The translations under genes were made by a program, and so were the position numbers. From contig JAACJM010000154.1 in NCBI GenBank assembly GCA_013368315.1, positions 62,001-126,000 of the forward strand: a stretch of 64,000 bases of DNA, in the 5' to 3' direction. The notes beneath the pieces were generated by a model, which was not told where the DNA came from, ran no database searches, and saw nothing but the letters and a program-made list of their open reading frames with translations. Source of the stretch: Tetrapyrgos nigripes (taxonomy: Eukaryota; Basidiomycota; Agaricomycetes; Agaricales; Campanellaceae). Of the stretch, positions 24,180 through 35,084 are shown piece after piece (position 1 is the first letter of the stretch; each line of letters opens with the position of its first letter).

Positions 24180-24371
24180 AGGCCTCATTTAAATCCATAA
24201 TTAGAAGGAAGATCTGGATGTGGAGATAAGAGTTTGTGTGTGGGTGAGGTCCTGAGGAGGAGGGTAGGTGAGTGCAGAGACATTTATTATCAGTATATTT
24301 CTTCTCAGGGCTCATTGTGGCCTCATTTAACTCCAAAAAAAGAGTGAAAGAAGCCCCATAATGATAGGTAC
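24180..24371 (+). repeat. ~150-bp minisatellite, part left of the 17.6-kb insertion
   Basis: About one and a quarter units with landmarks 'ggcctcattta', 'tggatgtggagataagag' and 'ccataatgataggtac'. The array resumes at 41,966 with 'aggtacactggatgtggag', so the large element lies inside this array; the last six bases here are its target duplication. Confidence 0.85.
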
Positions 24372-24565
24372 TATGCTGGTCCGAGTGCACTTTTATTCGA
24401 CCCGTATTGACTCAAAAGTGCACCCGTATTCATTCAAATTTGGCACCCGTATTCATTCATTGGCACCCGTATTCATTCATTGGCACCCGTATTCACTCAT
24501 ATTGTTGACACTCGTATTCATTCAAAGTTGACACCACCCATATTCATTCAAAGTTGACACCTGTA
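24372..24565 (+). repeat. Left TIR and subterminal repeat array of the 17.6-kb element
   Basis: After the ~28-bp TIR there are about eight imperfect copies of a motif centred on ACCCGTATTCATTCA, spaced 18-24 bp. They occur inverted at the other end, as expected for transposase binding sites. Confidence 0.85.
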
Positions 24566-24738
24566 TTGAAACAAGTGTACTGTATGTAATCAATCTAATC
24601 TGGTGAGATAAGCCTAATTGAACAGTTCTCACGACACAGGTCTTGTGACTTATCACCTGATTCACCTGATTCAAACGCGTCACGCATTGTTTATTCTTCA
24701 ACCACTTCCACGCACGCTTCACTATCTTTCTCGCCACT

Positions 24739-25742
24739 ATGCCTGAGGGTCCGGAGGCTCTCGTATTTTGTGAAACATTCAAGAAAAGTGTTAAGGAGCA
24801 TGCCAGCTGCTCAAAAAAACCATTGGAAGGTCAGTAAATCAGTAATATTGTTTCTACTTCATTCTCAACACTTAGTTAGGTTTTCTACGTATCCACCCCT
24901 CTATGTTTGCTTCTGGTACTGCTCAGTGAGATTATTGCACAATTACCATGGACCAGAGCCAATTTGATGCATTGCTAGAGCCACTTGAACTGTTGGTTTG
25001 CAATGTCTATGACTTGATGCACATCAAGGAGGCTCACTATTGGTGCTGCGAGCAACTTCTATGCCCCAAAGTACCAGGTCCTGTTCTTATTTGTACTCAT
25101 GGAAAGTACACTGCTGTAGCAGCAGGTTACGTGCGTCTTTTTATCCTTTTTTTCGGAGTATTGTCTTGACTGAATTTGATATGATTATGTGGCATATCTT
25201 TCTTCATTCGATAGCACTGTGTCATGATCTCTTGGGGCTTGGAGGCACATCCTATACAGATGTCCCGAGAGGTTTATGAAGAGATCGTTGCTTCTACTTT
25301 CTCCGGAAACAACAGCGACAAGATCAAGGCAGAGAAATTGCAAGTATTTGCAGTCCCAAGTCGGTTTGTTGAGCCAAACTCACAGCCACTTCCAAACGGA
25401 CGTGACCATCGCAACATATCTATCTTTATGGCTATTGTCACTGCCAATTGGGTATGGGCAGTTTGCGACTTTTCTCACCTTGTCAAGCTACATGTTACCT
25501 CATTGAGCTGTCATTGGCAAACCAGTGACTTTGAACCTGGTTCAGAGGTGCATTACAATGTTTTTACTCTGAATGATACACCATTTAATTCTCTCATTTC
25601 TGTGATACAGATGTGGCATGTCATTTGGCCTGATTGGTTTCAGGAAGCTTCTCTGGTCAGAGAACAGCTAGACCTATGGCATGATGGGATAGTTAATGGG
25701 ACTAGGTCTCCATCCATTGCCTCTGCAATGGATAATTCCATG
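24739..25742 (+). CDS. Gene A, 5' part: uncharacterised spliced gene split by the MULE
   Basis: A plausible start ATG at 24,739 opens MPEGPEALVFCETFKKSVKE, with donor GTCAGT near 24,831. Later coding blocks read PLELLVCNVYDLMHIKEAHY, CEQLLCPKVPGPVLICTHGK (donor GTTACG near 25,126, acceptor near 25,214), REVYEEIVASTFSG, KIKAEKLQVFAVPSRFVEP and LISVIQMWHVIWPDWFQEAS up to IASAMDNSM. I do not recognise the family. A donor-like GTG at 25,743 and the phase of the block at 33,951 suggest the MULE lies in an ~86-bp intron of this gene, so the coding sequence may be preserved. Exon 2-3 joins are uncertain in phase. Confidence 0.5.
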
Positions 25743-25815
25743 GTGTTCAGTCCTTTTGGCCGTCATCTCATTTCTGACAGCCTTCATTCACTTGGTCTTT
25801 TTCCCGGTACTCCTA

Positions 25816-25824
25816 ATTGATCTG
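25816..25824. other. Target-site duplication of the MULE, left
   Basis: ATTGATCTG, identical to 33,938-33,946 immediately outside the right end. A 9-bp duplication is the hallmark length of Mutator-like elements. Confidence 0.92.
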
Positions 25825-26480
25825 CGGTATAGGTAAATCTGCGGGTACCCCCTGCGGGGCTGCGGGTATGGCCCGGGTACCAGTAATCATTTGAGTTCAC
25901 CAATGTATGACATACATACGAGCATTTGTAACATAGTAGAGAGGCGTAAAAGTGTACATAAAGCTTGTAAATGGACTTCAACGAAGTGTAGTGAAACTCA
26001 AATGTACATGGATAAGCACAGCCACTTACTCCCATTCACATTAGAGTCTCATTGATAACTCAAGTATTTCTCCACAAAACAGCCTGGATATTATTGCTAA
26101 AAGCCTATTGCATGCAGTAGAGACTATTTTCATTCTTTGCATGCCAATATTCTATGAGTTATGTACCAAAATTACCCTTAGACTCGAAATGAAGCCTGCA
26201 CATGAATAAAACTCTTCATAATTCGCATTGTAAATGCAGTCTACTCATTCTAATACATCACTGAGCTAATGTTTCAAGTGTTTACTAAGGCAATTTGTAG
26301 ATCCAATTCCTAGAAAAGTCGAGATCAATGTGAATTTAGCCTAAGATTTAGTAGAATTTATGATAGAAATTCATTTCTACACATTGAATATGTCAAGGTA
26401 CTGGCTATTAGTACAGGAGCTACAGCATTCCTTATTTTCAATCCATTAGAAGTGATTTAGATGTTGTGTGGATGCTGGTA

Positions 26481-26612
26481 ATGCACCCGCATGGTACCCG
26501 CATGGTACCCGCATGGTACCCGCAGTGGCTGTGCACATGCGGGTACCCATGCGGGCACCATGCGGGCACCATGCGGGTACCATGCGGGCACCTATGCGGG
26601 TACCTAGCGGAT
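26481..26612. repeat. Palindromic cluster of GCGGGTACC motifs inside the MULE
   Basis: A left block of four CATGGTACCCG/CACCCGCATG units faces, across a ~15-bp centre (TGGCTGTGCACATG region), a right block of six ATGCGGGTACC/ATGCGGGCACC units in opposite orientation, so the segment can fold into a long hairpin. The same 10-mer occurs at both element ends. This suggests multiple transposase-binding sites or a nested end. Confidence 0.85.
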
Positions 26613-26965
26613 ACTGTGTTTCTCGCCTTTATGTTGTATGAGAGTCCGTTGGAAGGAACTAATGGTATTTGCACATATATACTACTGTCCTGGCATGAAC
26701 GAAAGTTCAGTCTTTCTGACAAAAAAAAAATCCAAAAAAATCTGAAAAAAATAGAAAATGTCAAATCTGGCCTTAGCTTCTTTTGGCTGTGATGTGTGAC
26801 TGAACTCTTATTCATGCTGAGACAGTAACCTGCCTGCTGTAGTAATATTCAGTATCATTCTCATGGATCTCATGATCAAAATTTCAGCAGGCTGATAACA
26901 AGGACTCTGTATCTACATTTATGACTCTGAACTACTTAGTATGCCTCCCAGATCAGTATTCTAAA

Positions 26966-29900
26966 TTATTGTTTCCTTTGTTTCTTGGATTTTTTATTAT
27001 TCTCTGTCTCCTCAGTCTCTTTTGTTTGATCTGCCACCCGCTTAGATCTACGCAACTGTGCATTCTCCTGGACTGTCTGCAATGTCTTAACTACTTTCTC
27101 TTTAGCAAGGTCAGGCCTTTCAGCTGTAAGTCCAGCTTCTTGTAAAGCCTTTTTACTACGTTCTGCTGCTTGTTCCTTGGTCAATGGCCTTGGTTTTGGC
27201 CGTGGAGGTGCATGGTTCTGCTTCTCTGCCTCCTTCTCCCTTACCTTCTGCTCCATCTTCTCTCTTTCAGCTTTACAAAATTCACTCTCCTAAACCACAG
27301 TTAGCAAGAACAATATTTAATAATGCCAAGATAATACTGCACCTCAAGGTCAGATTCTGTAGCAACACGCAGATCTGGATCATTTTTCTCTGGACCATCA
27401 TAAGGCCACCACAAATCCTCAGGAGGACCAACATCCAGGCCCCATTGTTCGCTTCCTGCCACACCAGCCTTCTGTGATCTATCAAACATGACTTTTTCCA
27501 GAATTTGGAGAGCCTCTCTATCAACATCTGCCTTCAATCTCTTCATTTTGCCATCCACAGTCTTCCCACTAAAATCAACCAATCGTTGCCATGCTTGGTG
27601 GAGAACTGACTGCTCTCTCTCCAGCTCTGACAACCCTGCTTCAATACATCCCAAGAAAGTCTCACGGTGACAGTGAGCCAAAAAGAGAGTTCGTGCATGT
27701 GCAATGCATAGTTCAAAGTCTTTAGGTGGGGCTGATAAAAATGACTGCACATTGATGTGGAGCCAGTTCAAAATGCGAGCCTGATCATCTGTTGTGATCC
27801 CACCAGTAAAGTATGCAGGACAAGGACGTCTAAACAGTGTAACTGCTGTCATGTATTGGTGGTTTCTAAAAATTGCATATCCAGGATTACCTTCATTCAG
27901 GTACAAGGCAAGGGCTGGAACACTTGACACAGAAAGTGCAGAAAATTCAGAATTGATGGTATGATGCAAAATTTTTTGCAGCATAGCCTTGTGCTTGTAC
28001 AGAGCGCGGTCTACTTCTGTGTTGTACTGATATACTTGCCAATCAGAGGCAATATCTGCTGGATCACGCTCCTCATGTGTTCGGATGAACCTGCCCAACT
28101 GTTTAAATAATCAGTATGAAAAAAGATCTTAAAGTACTAGATTTTTTATACCCTGATTGATCGCCGACCCTCACGATCACCATACAATCCATCAACCAGC
28201 CTTTTCACAGAAATATTCTCCAAGACCTTGTTAGCGTTCTCATGCTTAATACCTCGCCACATTTTGATTGTCCATTTGCCTTTTTCCTGATGAAGAAGTC
28301 GGCCAGGATAATAAAACAATGTGTTGGCATCCATCTGAACCAAGACAGTGCGGCCAGCACTATCACAAATTAGTCAAATGGAAGAACTGACAATGCAACA
28401 CTACTTACTAGAGACGCTTAGCAACATTAGCCCGCAATTGAACACCTTGCTTCAGACTTTCTATGATTTGTGAGCTTGAAGTATCTAACATTGATGCAGG
28501 ATCACAGACATGGCATAGAAATTCCCCTTTGATTGTTGGTTCCATGCGGTTGACAAGGCAGGCCAAATGTGACCATCTGTGACATTTATCACATTGGACA
28601 GTGACCTGTTTGATGAGCTCACGATGGCCATCATTCTCAACACCACATCGACAAAGAATGGGAAGGGGTGTTGAAGGTGGTGGGGAACTTGAGGGAATTG
28701 TCCGAAGAGGTGTAGTTGGAGATGGGCCTGGGGAAGGTGAGTAGGAGTGTGCTGGTTCAGGTTTAACCACTTGTCTGGAGTCAGAGTGGGTTTGTTGATA
28801 CTCTGTGATAGAGATGTGTGGTTTCCAGTTCACTGTTTCCTCTCTGGTCATTTCTCTATATCCTGGCTTTGTCAGAGTGGTTGATCTGGTCCCATCCAAC
28901 TGCAGGTCCAGCTTCTGGAGGGCTATCTTCACACAATCTTCATGGAATTTTTCCTGTGCTACAATGCCACCTTTGAGGCTATAGACAGCACAGACTGTTT
29001 GGTAACCATCAGGCTGGTATCCTGTTGTTCCAGCAAGTAAATCTCCAATCTTCCCTTTCACAAGCTGACTGTAACCCATATTCTCCATTCCATCATATGA
29101 AAACACTGCTGATTGCCCACCTGTTGTTGGGATCAATGTAACACACCGAAAGTGTGCTTTGTTTGTGAACATGCGTGCCACAAGTTTGTATACCACTCCA
29201 TCTCTTGAACCTGAGGCTTTTGAGCCTGGGTATAGTTCACGAGGGAAATCCCAATCTGGTTGATTGCCTTTTTCATCCATACCTGGTCGGATGATGAGTA
29301 CAGATGGTATCCAGCTAATAAACTCCATTTTCTGGCACTGCCCATTGCAATAGATATCTGGATCATTGGTGCCCTCCTTTGTGTGGCATCTCCAGCAACC
29401 CTGGATTTCCTGTGGAACCTCCATTGAGGATAGGTTGAAAATTGACTGGAACCAGTTCTCAATCTTCCCCCAAACAGTTGGAGATATCTTGCTGCTGGCT
29501 CTTGCCAGGTGGAAGATGTGGTCCAAGGACTCTCAACTTGGTAATGGCCTTCACTGCAGCTTGAGAGCCTTTGTACTACAGGAAGAAAGAACTTAACAGC
29601 TTCTGGATTGACTGGTCCACCTCGTGGGCGAATGAGATAATATAGCCAATACTGTAAATAATCAGTTGCCATGCTTGATAAATTGCACTATCCTTGACTT
29701 ACTAGTGCAGAATGATATTCATGTTCCTGTGTTCATAAGCAATCAATATCTCTGATTTGTACTGTGATCAGAGTAAAACTGAATTACCATAGCATATGAG
29801 TTCTCTGCTATTGACAAGCAAAATGGAAGGCCTGCAAGGACATGTTTGAATGTATCACGTATGTTTTGAAGGATAACTGATTTTCCAGCTTTAGAGCCTG

Positions 29901-32900
29901 GAAAAGTGGAAAGAGGCCAAGCTCTGCGGTTGCTAAGGGTTTTGTGCAGGTGTGAAATTGGATAGGTTATGTCTGCAGCAAAACTTGAGAAGTCCTTCCA
30001 ATGTCCATGACATGCCAAAGTCACATAAATGATCTCCAATGATGCATCAAGCCAACAAGAGTTATTTGCCCATGGATAGCTAGCAAATTCCTTTGCAGCA
30101 GCAAGGTTAACTATTATGGATGTGAATGAATCAGTTGGTCTGGTTTTCCCTGGAGAAAGCTCTTTGTAGCGACCCTGAGTTAACTGCTTGTCAACTATGT
30201 CTGGAGGAGAAGGTGATCCATCTTCTGATTCAGAGCTATTGGGGACTGTAATCTTGACTTGTTTTCGGGGCCGTTTCAGTGTAGACTGAGTGTCAGGAGC
30301 TCGACCTTCTCTGAGAGCAGATCGATCACGTTTTCGGGGAGATGGTTTGTGGCTATAACTCTGTCTTCTACGTCGAGGAATTTCTGTTAATGTTTCTGCC
30401 TCACAGCGCTCAAGCTGGTCCAGTTTACGCTGGCGTTGAGATCGACCATATCGAATGGGAAGTCCATCTGTCTCACAGATTAATCAAAGGTAAGTCCTTG
30501 AGACTGCAACTTACGAATGTATGAGTCATGCATTCTTTGAAAGTGTCGCATAACCTTGAGTAATCCATCAAAGCCTTGGATAATATCCTTGTTTTTGCCT
30601 GTCAAATAATATCAGTGAATTATAATTAATGTAAGTATAGAAATGACTGCAAACCTGCTATTTGGTATATGACAGAGTGAACAGATTCCTCTGCATTGGT
30701 TGTATCAGGAAGCTTTAAGGCAAGTTTGCTGTCCATTTTTCGTTGGCTATGAAAAATCATACTTGCATGTTCTGGAGCCAACCACCAATTCAGCCATGCC
30801 TCCAGCCCTGGCCATGTTTCCTTCATGATCTTCACAACTCTATCAAACACAGCAGAATTCTCAGCTATAACCATCTGTCTGCACAGTTCTTCAAACTCAG
30901 CTCTGCTGTCAGGTGGCACATGGTTACTGAGTCGAGCCACACGTGTTACAGATTTTTCAAAGTGATATCTGCATCCCTTGATCAGTGACTGAGCAGCATT
31001 CTCTAGTACAGTGCGTGTCCGAGTGTTGTCCTCTTGGCGGATGAAATAGTCGGTGAATGCAGAGATAAATCCCAAGCGCTGAGCATCACTGAAATCAACA
31101 ACCTAATCAAAAAAATCAGCTTTTTTCAAAACCATAGAAAATCTAGTGCCCTCACAAGTGCAAACAACTCATCAGTAATTTTCTCATTATGTTCATGTGC
31201 AGCTTCAGCAATAGCCTCAATGACAGCAGTGAAATGCCAATGGTAATGCTGAGTTGTAACACCATTTGCATAGCTGAACATGGAGGGAACCCATCTATCA
31301 ATTACAGTATTGAATGTAGTAGTGGAAATCAACACAGCATTGGGATCTGCCCAATACTTGTGTGCACCATCAGTCAGCATGCCCTCTAATGGCAAAGGGC
31401 CTTCAACAAGCTCAGCTTTTGGCAAGAGTTGGTCCTGCATCCACTTTGAGTGAAATGATATGACACATTCAGGCTCCCTTCCTACAGTATTGATTCTGAT
31501 TTGGACTTCATCTTCATGTTGCTGGATCCAGGAGTGAAACTGGTTGATGAATGACCATCCAACTTCTGCTGTAGCTCCTTTTGTCATTTTTTTTAGTTTC
31601 ATAACGGTAGGTTTCAATGTTTGCAAATTTCTGTGCCAACTGTGGTGCTGGTGGAGTTGGACCATCTAGAGTCTCTCCTCCTTCATATGACTCCAAGTGC
31701 TTTTTGTGCATGTTGTTCCCGAGATGCTGCCGAGTGTCTTTAGCCTCCTGTGCAGTGAGATGTTTGGTGTATGGAATCCGAGGATGATTGTGGCAACCAG
31801 CATGGATGTAACGATAAAGCCGTGTGGTGATGTCATCTCCCACCTGTGCATATTCAATAAGAAAAGACATTGCTCCACAGTCAAAATGTTCCAGTGAGAA
31901 CCCACATATACAGTACTCATTTAAGCACTGTGCTTCCAGAATCTTTTTCTCAATTTTTGGCCGAGTAATGACTTGACACTGAGGATTAGTGCATCGTAAG
32001 ACACCAAGACACTTCTTGTAGCTCTCCTTCCCCCCAGCTATTGTAGTAGCATGGATTGAACCCTTTTGATTTTTCTTTCCATTGTTTCCCTTGCAGTTCC
32101 GTGTAGCCCACTGAACAGCTAGCATTCCATGCTTCATGTATGTAGCATGATCAAGGTCAATGGCAAATTTTCCATTTGGCCATCCATTCCAGAAACCCTG
32201 TTCCAAATTGTCAACAGTAGTAAATTGCACATTAACATCATGCCCATGTCGGCACTGTGGTTCAGGTTGAGGGTCCAGAGGAACAAAAGCAGTAAGCCGG
32301 GCAGGATCAGTGAGATCTACAGGGCAAGCAGCTTGATTAGTTGCTGGAGGTGGTAGTGGTGCAGTTCGAACAACTGCTGGAGGGTGTGATGAAGAGGGTG
32401 GTACAGTTTGACTAGCTACTGTGGTTGGTGGACATAGTGGTTTTTGTAAGTTCCCAACTGAGTGACTGGTAGATTGCACTGAGGGCACAACTGCAGATTT
32501 GCTTGGTATCACATTGGATTGTGGATCTGTTGGAATGGTACTAGGCTGCACTGTAGAGGTAGTTAGCAAATAACTCAATGGTACAAAAAGATAGTCTCAT
32601 ACTGATGGAAGGGACTGAATTTTGATATGTCTGTAGTGCATGTGTATTGAATTGCATCTGGGATGTGTATCCTATAAGTATCAGAATAGAAGGTATTTAA
32701 ATTGGTTGGAGAGAATCCAAATATGTGGCCTACTTGCCTTCGCGATAGACTTGAAATTGAACAACTTCAGCGTTTGTAGCTGTAAAATCTATATGCATGC
32801 TATTCTCTTGTGGCAACCTGACCTGGGTTTCATCTCGACGTGTAGGTAGGTGTTGCAGGCCTTATATTACAAGAAAGTCAGAAAGATAAATATTTTGAAA

Positions 32901-33599
32901 AGAAATCAGAATTAACCACTCTTGTCCTCGCATGATTCATTTACGGGAGGCACTGGAATCAAGGATAACATGTAAGATCCTGCTGAACTGATTTCAAAAC
33001 AATGGTACTCTTACTTGTTCTAACTTCTGGACAACCCAGCTCTCCATTGTCTATATCCATGTCTGAGGCATTCCCTGGACAAATTCATGAAAGATATATC
33101 CACTACCAATGGGAAGTACATACCATTATCTTTCTCTTCCCCTGAATCAGGATTTCCTAGGTATTCTTCAGGCGCTATAGGGGATTCATGGTTAGTCCCT
33201 ACAACTTAATGTGTTTGTGTCACTCACGGTGTACAAAACAGTCATTATTAGGGGGTAAAGAAGTAGATACATTTGTATCTTAATCAAAATGGTATAAGGA
33301 TATATTCAGATGTGGTGAATACATAAGACTCACGTCTTGAAATTTCATCTTGATGTAATACAAGTGTATCTTCAGTATTGCCTGTATATCAGCTGTGAGT
33401 AGCGTGATAAACCTGCTATCAATGGACTGACTTACTGAATGTGAAATCAAAACTATCGTCACTTTCTGAATCACTCTCAGGGAAAATAGCATCAACAGCG
33501 GGGTGTATGATGCTTTTACCAAGCCATTTCTACAAAAAGAATATTCTATGTGACTAAGGCTACATAACGTTGGATACTCATGCTTACAAGGAGTCCCAT
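26966..33599 (-). CDS. GCM-type zinc domain / MULE transposase / USP-like peptidase / PHD finger fusion
   Basis: One gene of about 19-21 exons, start ATG 33,597-33,599 (MGLL, donor GTAAGC) to TAA 26,966-26,968. Parts in order: acidic N terminus (FPESDSESDDSFDF); GCM-like zinc domain (GKFAIDLDH, YKKCLGVLRC, CHNHPRIP; 32.3-31.7 kb); MULE DDE core with LTDGAHKYW (about 31,370), VVDFSDAQRLG (about 31,095), a CX2H motif KGCRYHF and TTNAEESVHS (about 30,700); a basic linker; a peptidase with Cys box NNSCWLDASLE (about 30,050) and His box AHFRC...VFSYDGM (about 29,120); a C4HC3 PHD finger (CRCG...CDKCHRWSHLAC...CHVC, 28,660-28,505); a helical region and a Lys/Arg-rich tail. Introns at 31,103-31,155, 30,599-30,654, 30,468-30,514, 28,360-28,408 and 28,099-28,151 keep frame across domain borders, which is why I call one protein. 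GCM/WRKY-type fingers are known in MULE transposases; the peptidase fusion is new to me. Frame changes near 31,590 and 29,530 need short introns or indels. Confidence 0.78.
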
Positions 33600-33848
33600 T
33601 TGCAGAGACGGGCAAAGGCGAGCGCAGAGCAGGTCAGAAAGTGTCAATAATGGGTGAAGCTGAGCCTTACATATACCGCCTAATCCCATCATTTTGTATG
33701 AATGATTTTACGTAAATACCAACAGCACGTTCTATTCTTCGTGAAATAGCTATATAACAGGCTCTGCATTGTTAAAAGACTATCTACACAATAAAAGAGT
33801 AATTATAAGGCTTAATCAACTAAGATTGTACATGATAAGCAAAGGATA

Positions 33849-33937
33849 ATGGGTACCCGCATGACCCGCATGACCCGCATGACCCGCATGTACCCGCAGT
33901 GTACCCGCATGACGTACCCGCAGATTTCCGATACCCG
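33849..33937 (-). repeat. Right TIR and subterminal motif cluster of the MULE
   Basis: Seven copies of a (GTA)CCCGCATGA-type motif lie directly inside the terminal CGGGTATCGG (minus strand). They lie about 250 bp upstream of the transposase start, so they could also act in its promoter. Confidence 0.85.
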
Positions 33938-33950
33938 ATTGATCTGCCAG

Positions 33951-34900
33951 TCAGATGAGATCTATATATCCTTTGTTGACTCCCTTTTTTGGTATCTTCA
34001 CAATCACTTCTCAAAGGATTTTTTAGATCTTATTGCAGTCTGCATGAACTCTAATAATCCTTTTGCCTTCAATGAGAGGGCAGATCGAAACTACACCAGT
34101 AAGTGTATGCTGGTGTTCAGAAAAGTGTTTGTCTCTGTTCCTGTCAAGATGTTCAACTTCTTTGCATCAATGGGACTACTAGATCCATTACACATTATTG
34201 GTATGTTTCGGTTTCACAGATATTTATCTACATATACCAATATAATCTGACTTTCTATGACATAGGCCAACCCTATACTCTGCATAATTCGCAGCACATT
34301 CTCATCATCGATCCATTTCGCAAGTCAGTTATCCTACCTGTCTGGCAGCGTGGAGATTTCTTCACAGTTGTCCGTGCCCAGGTAGGGGCTGAGTGGCAGG
34401 GGAAAAAATCCATCAACATGCTGGTAAGTGATTATACTAGTAAATACTGGTCAATATTCATTACAGCTGGCATTTGGCAGGTAGCAGCAGAGGATCACCG
34501 CTTAGCTGGTTATTCTACTACTATTGGCCCAGACAATTTCCATAACTTGAAGTGCAACAAGTTAAATCCAAATGATTCTAACACATTGAAGTGTGGTCCT
34601 GGCTGGCCACCAAAGGTAATTGTGCTTCATCTTGCCTGGCCTGTCCGATGAGCTGAGATCTGACCCCCACAGTAGAGGTACTTCAGCAGAGATTTGAAGA
34701 AATATCCAAAGAAAATGGTACTATTATATCCACCCAGAACCAAGCAATCGAGAAAGTTGAAAAGTTATTTCTCTCCACTCCTCCCTCAATCTGTGTCCTA
34801 TCTCCATTCGCTGCCATTCCCCAACCCTTTATCATCACTATTTATACTGGTACACTTTCAAGAAAGCGTACATATGACAAAGTTGATCAGTGGGTAAATT
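33951..34900 (+). CDS. Gene A, 3' part: uncharacterised spliced gene
   Basis: Coding blocks on the plus strand: SDEIYISFVDSLFWYLHNHF to FNERADRNYT (33,951-34,099, donor GTAAGT), MLVFRKVFVSVPVKMFNFF to LDPLHIIG (to about 34,199, donor GTATGT), QPYTLHNSQHILIIDPFRKS to KKSINML (34,266-34,422, donor GTAAGT), AGIWQVAAEDHRLAGYSTT to CGPGWPPK (34,468-34,614), and probably EVLQQRFEEISKENGTII to KRTYDKVDQW (34,675-34,892), which looks like a short coiled coil. No family recognised. The clean splice sites and lack of stops suggest selection until recently. The last join is out of phase as drawn, so the 3' end is uncertain. Confidence 0.5.
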
Positions 34901-35084
34901 GGCTTTAAATTGCATTCAATCTGACTGACATTCATGCAGGTCAGATTTCTGCAATACATCTTCATCCATCACAACAGAGAGAGCAACTCGAAGAACCAGA
35001 CATTCCATGTGATAATACTAGTTATCTGCAATATATATATCTGTTTCTCTGAAATAGCCCAAGATATCTAGGAAAATCATACAG

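Larger units (their letters stand above)
25825..33937 (-). mobile_element. 8.1-kb autonomous-looking Mutator-like element (MULE)
   Basis: The left end CGGTATAGGTAAATCTGCGG (then GTAC) matches the reverse complement of the right end CGGGTATCGGAAATCTGCGG (then GTAC), a ~24-bp TIR with two small indels and one mismatch. The 9-bp duplication is perfect. Further ATGCGGGTAC-type motifs are clustered inside both ends (25,841-25,881 and 33,849-33,930) and in a palindromic cluster at 26,481-26,612. One multi-exon minus-strand gene fills the interior and shows MULE transposase motifs. It is nested in gene A of the larger 17.6-kb element, so it is the younger insertion. Confidence 0.93.

Noticed and set aside
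28408..29526. Long minus-strand frame as a separate PHD-finger gene
   Set aside because: Splice signals on both sides join it in phase to the upstream peptidase part and to downstream exons, so it is treated as internal exons of the MULE gene.
26966..33599. KDZ (Kyakuja-Dileera-Zisupton) transposase
   Set aside because: The GCM-type domain, the CX2H motif, the NAEESVH box and the 9-bp target duplication fit a Mutator-like element better.
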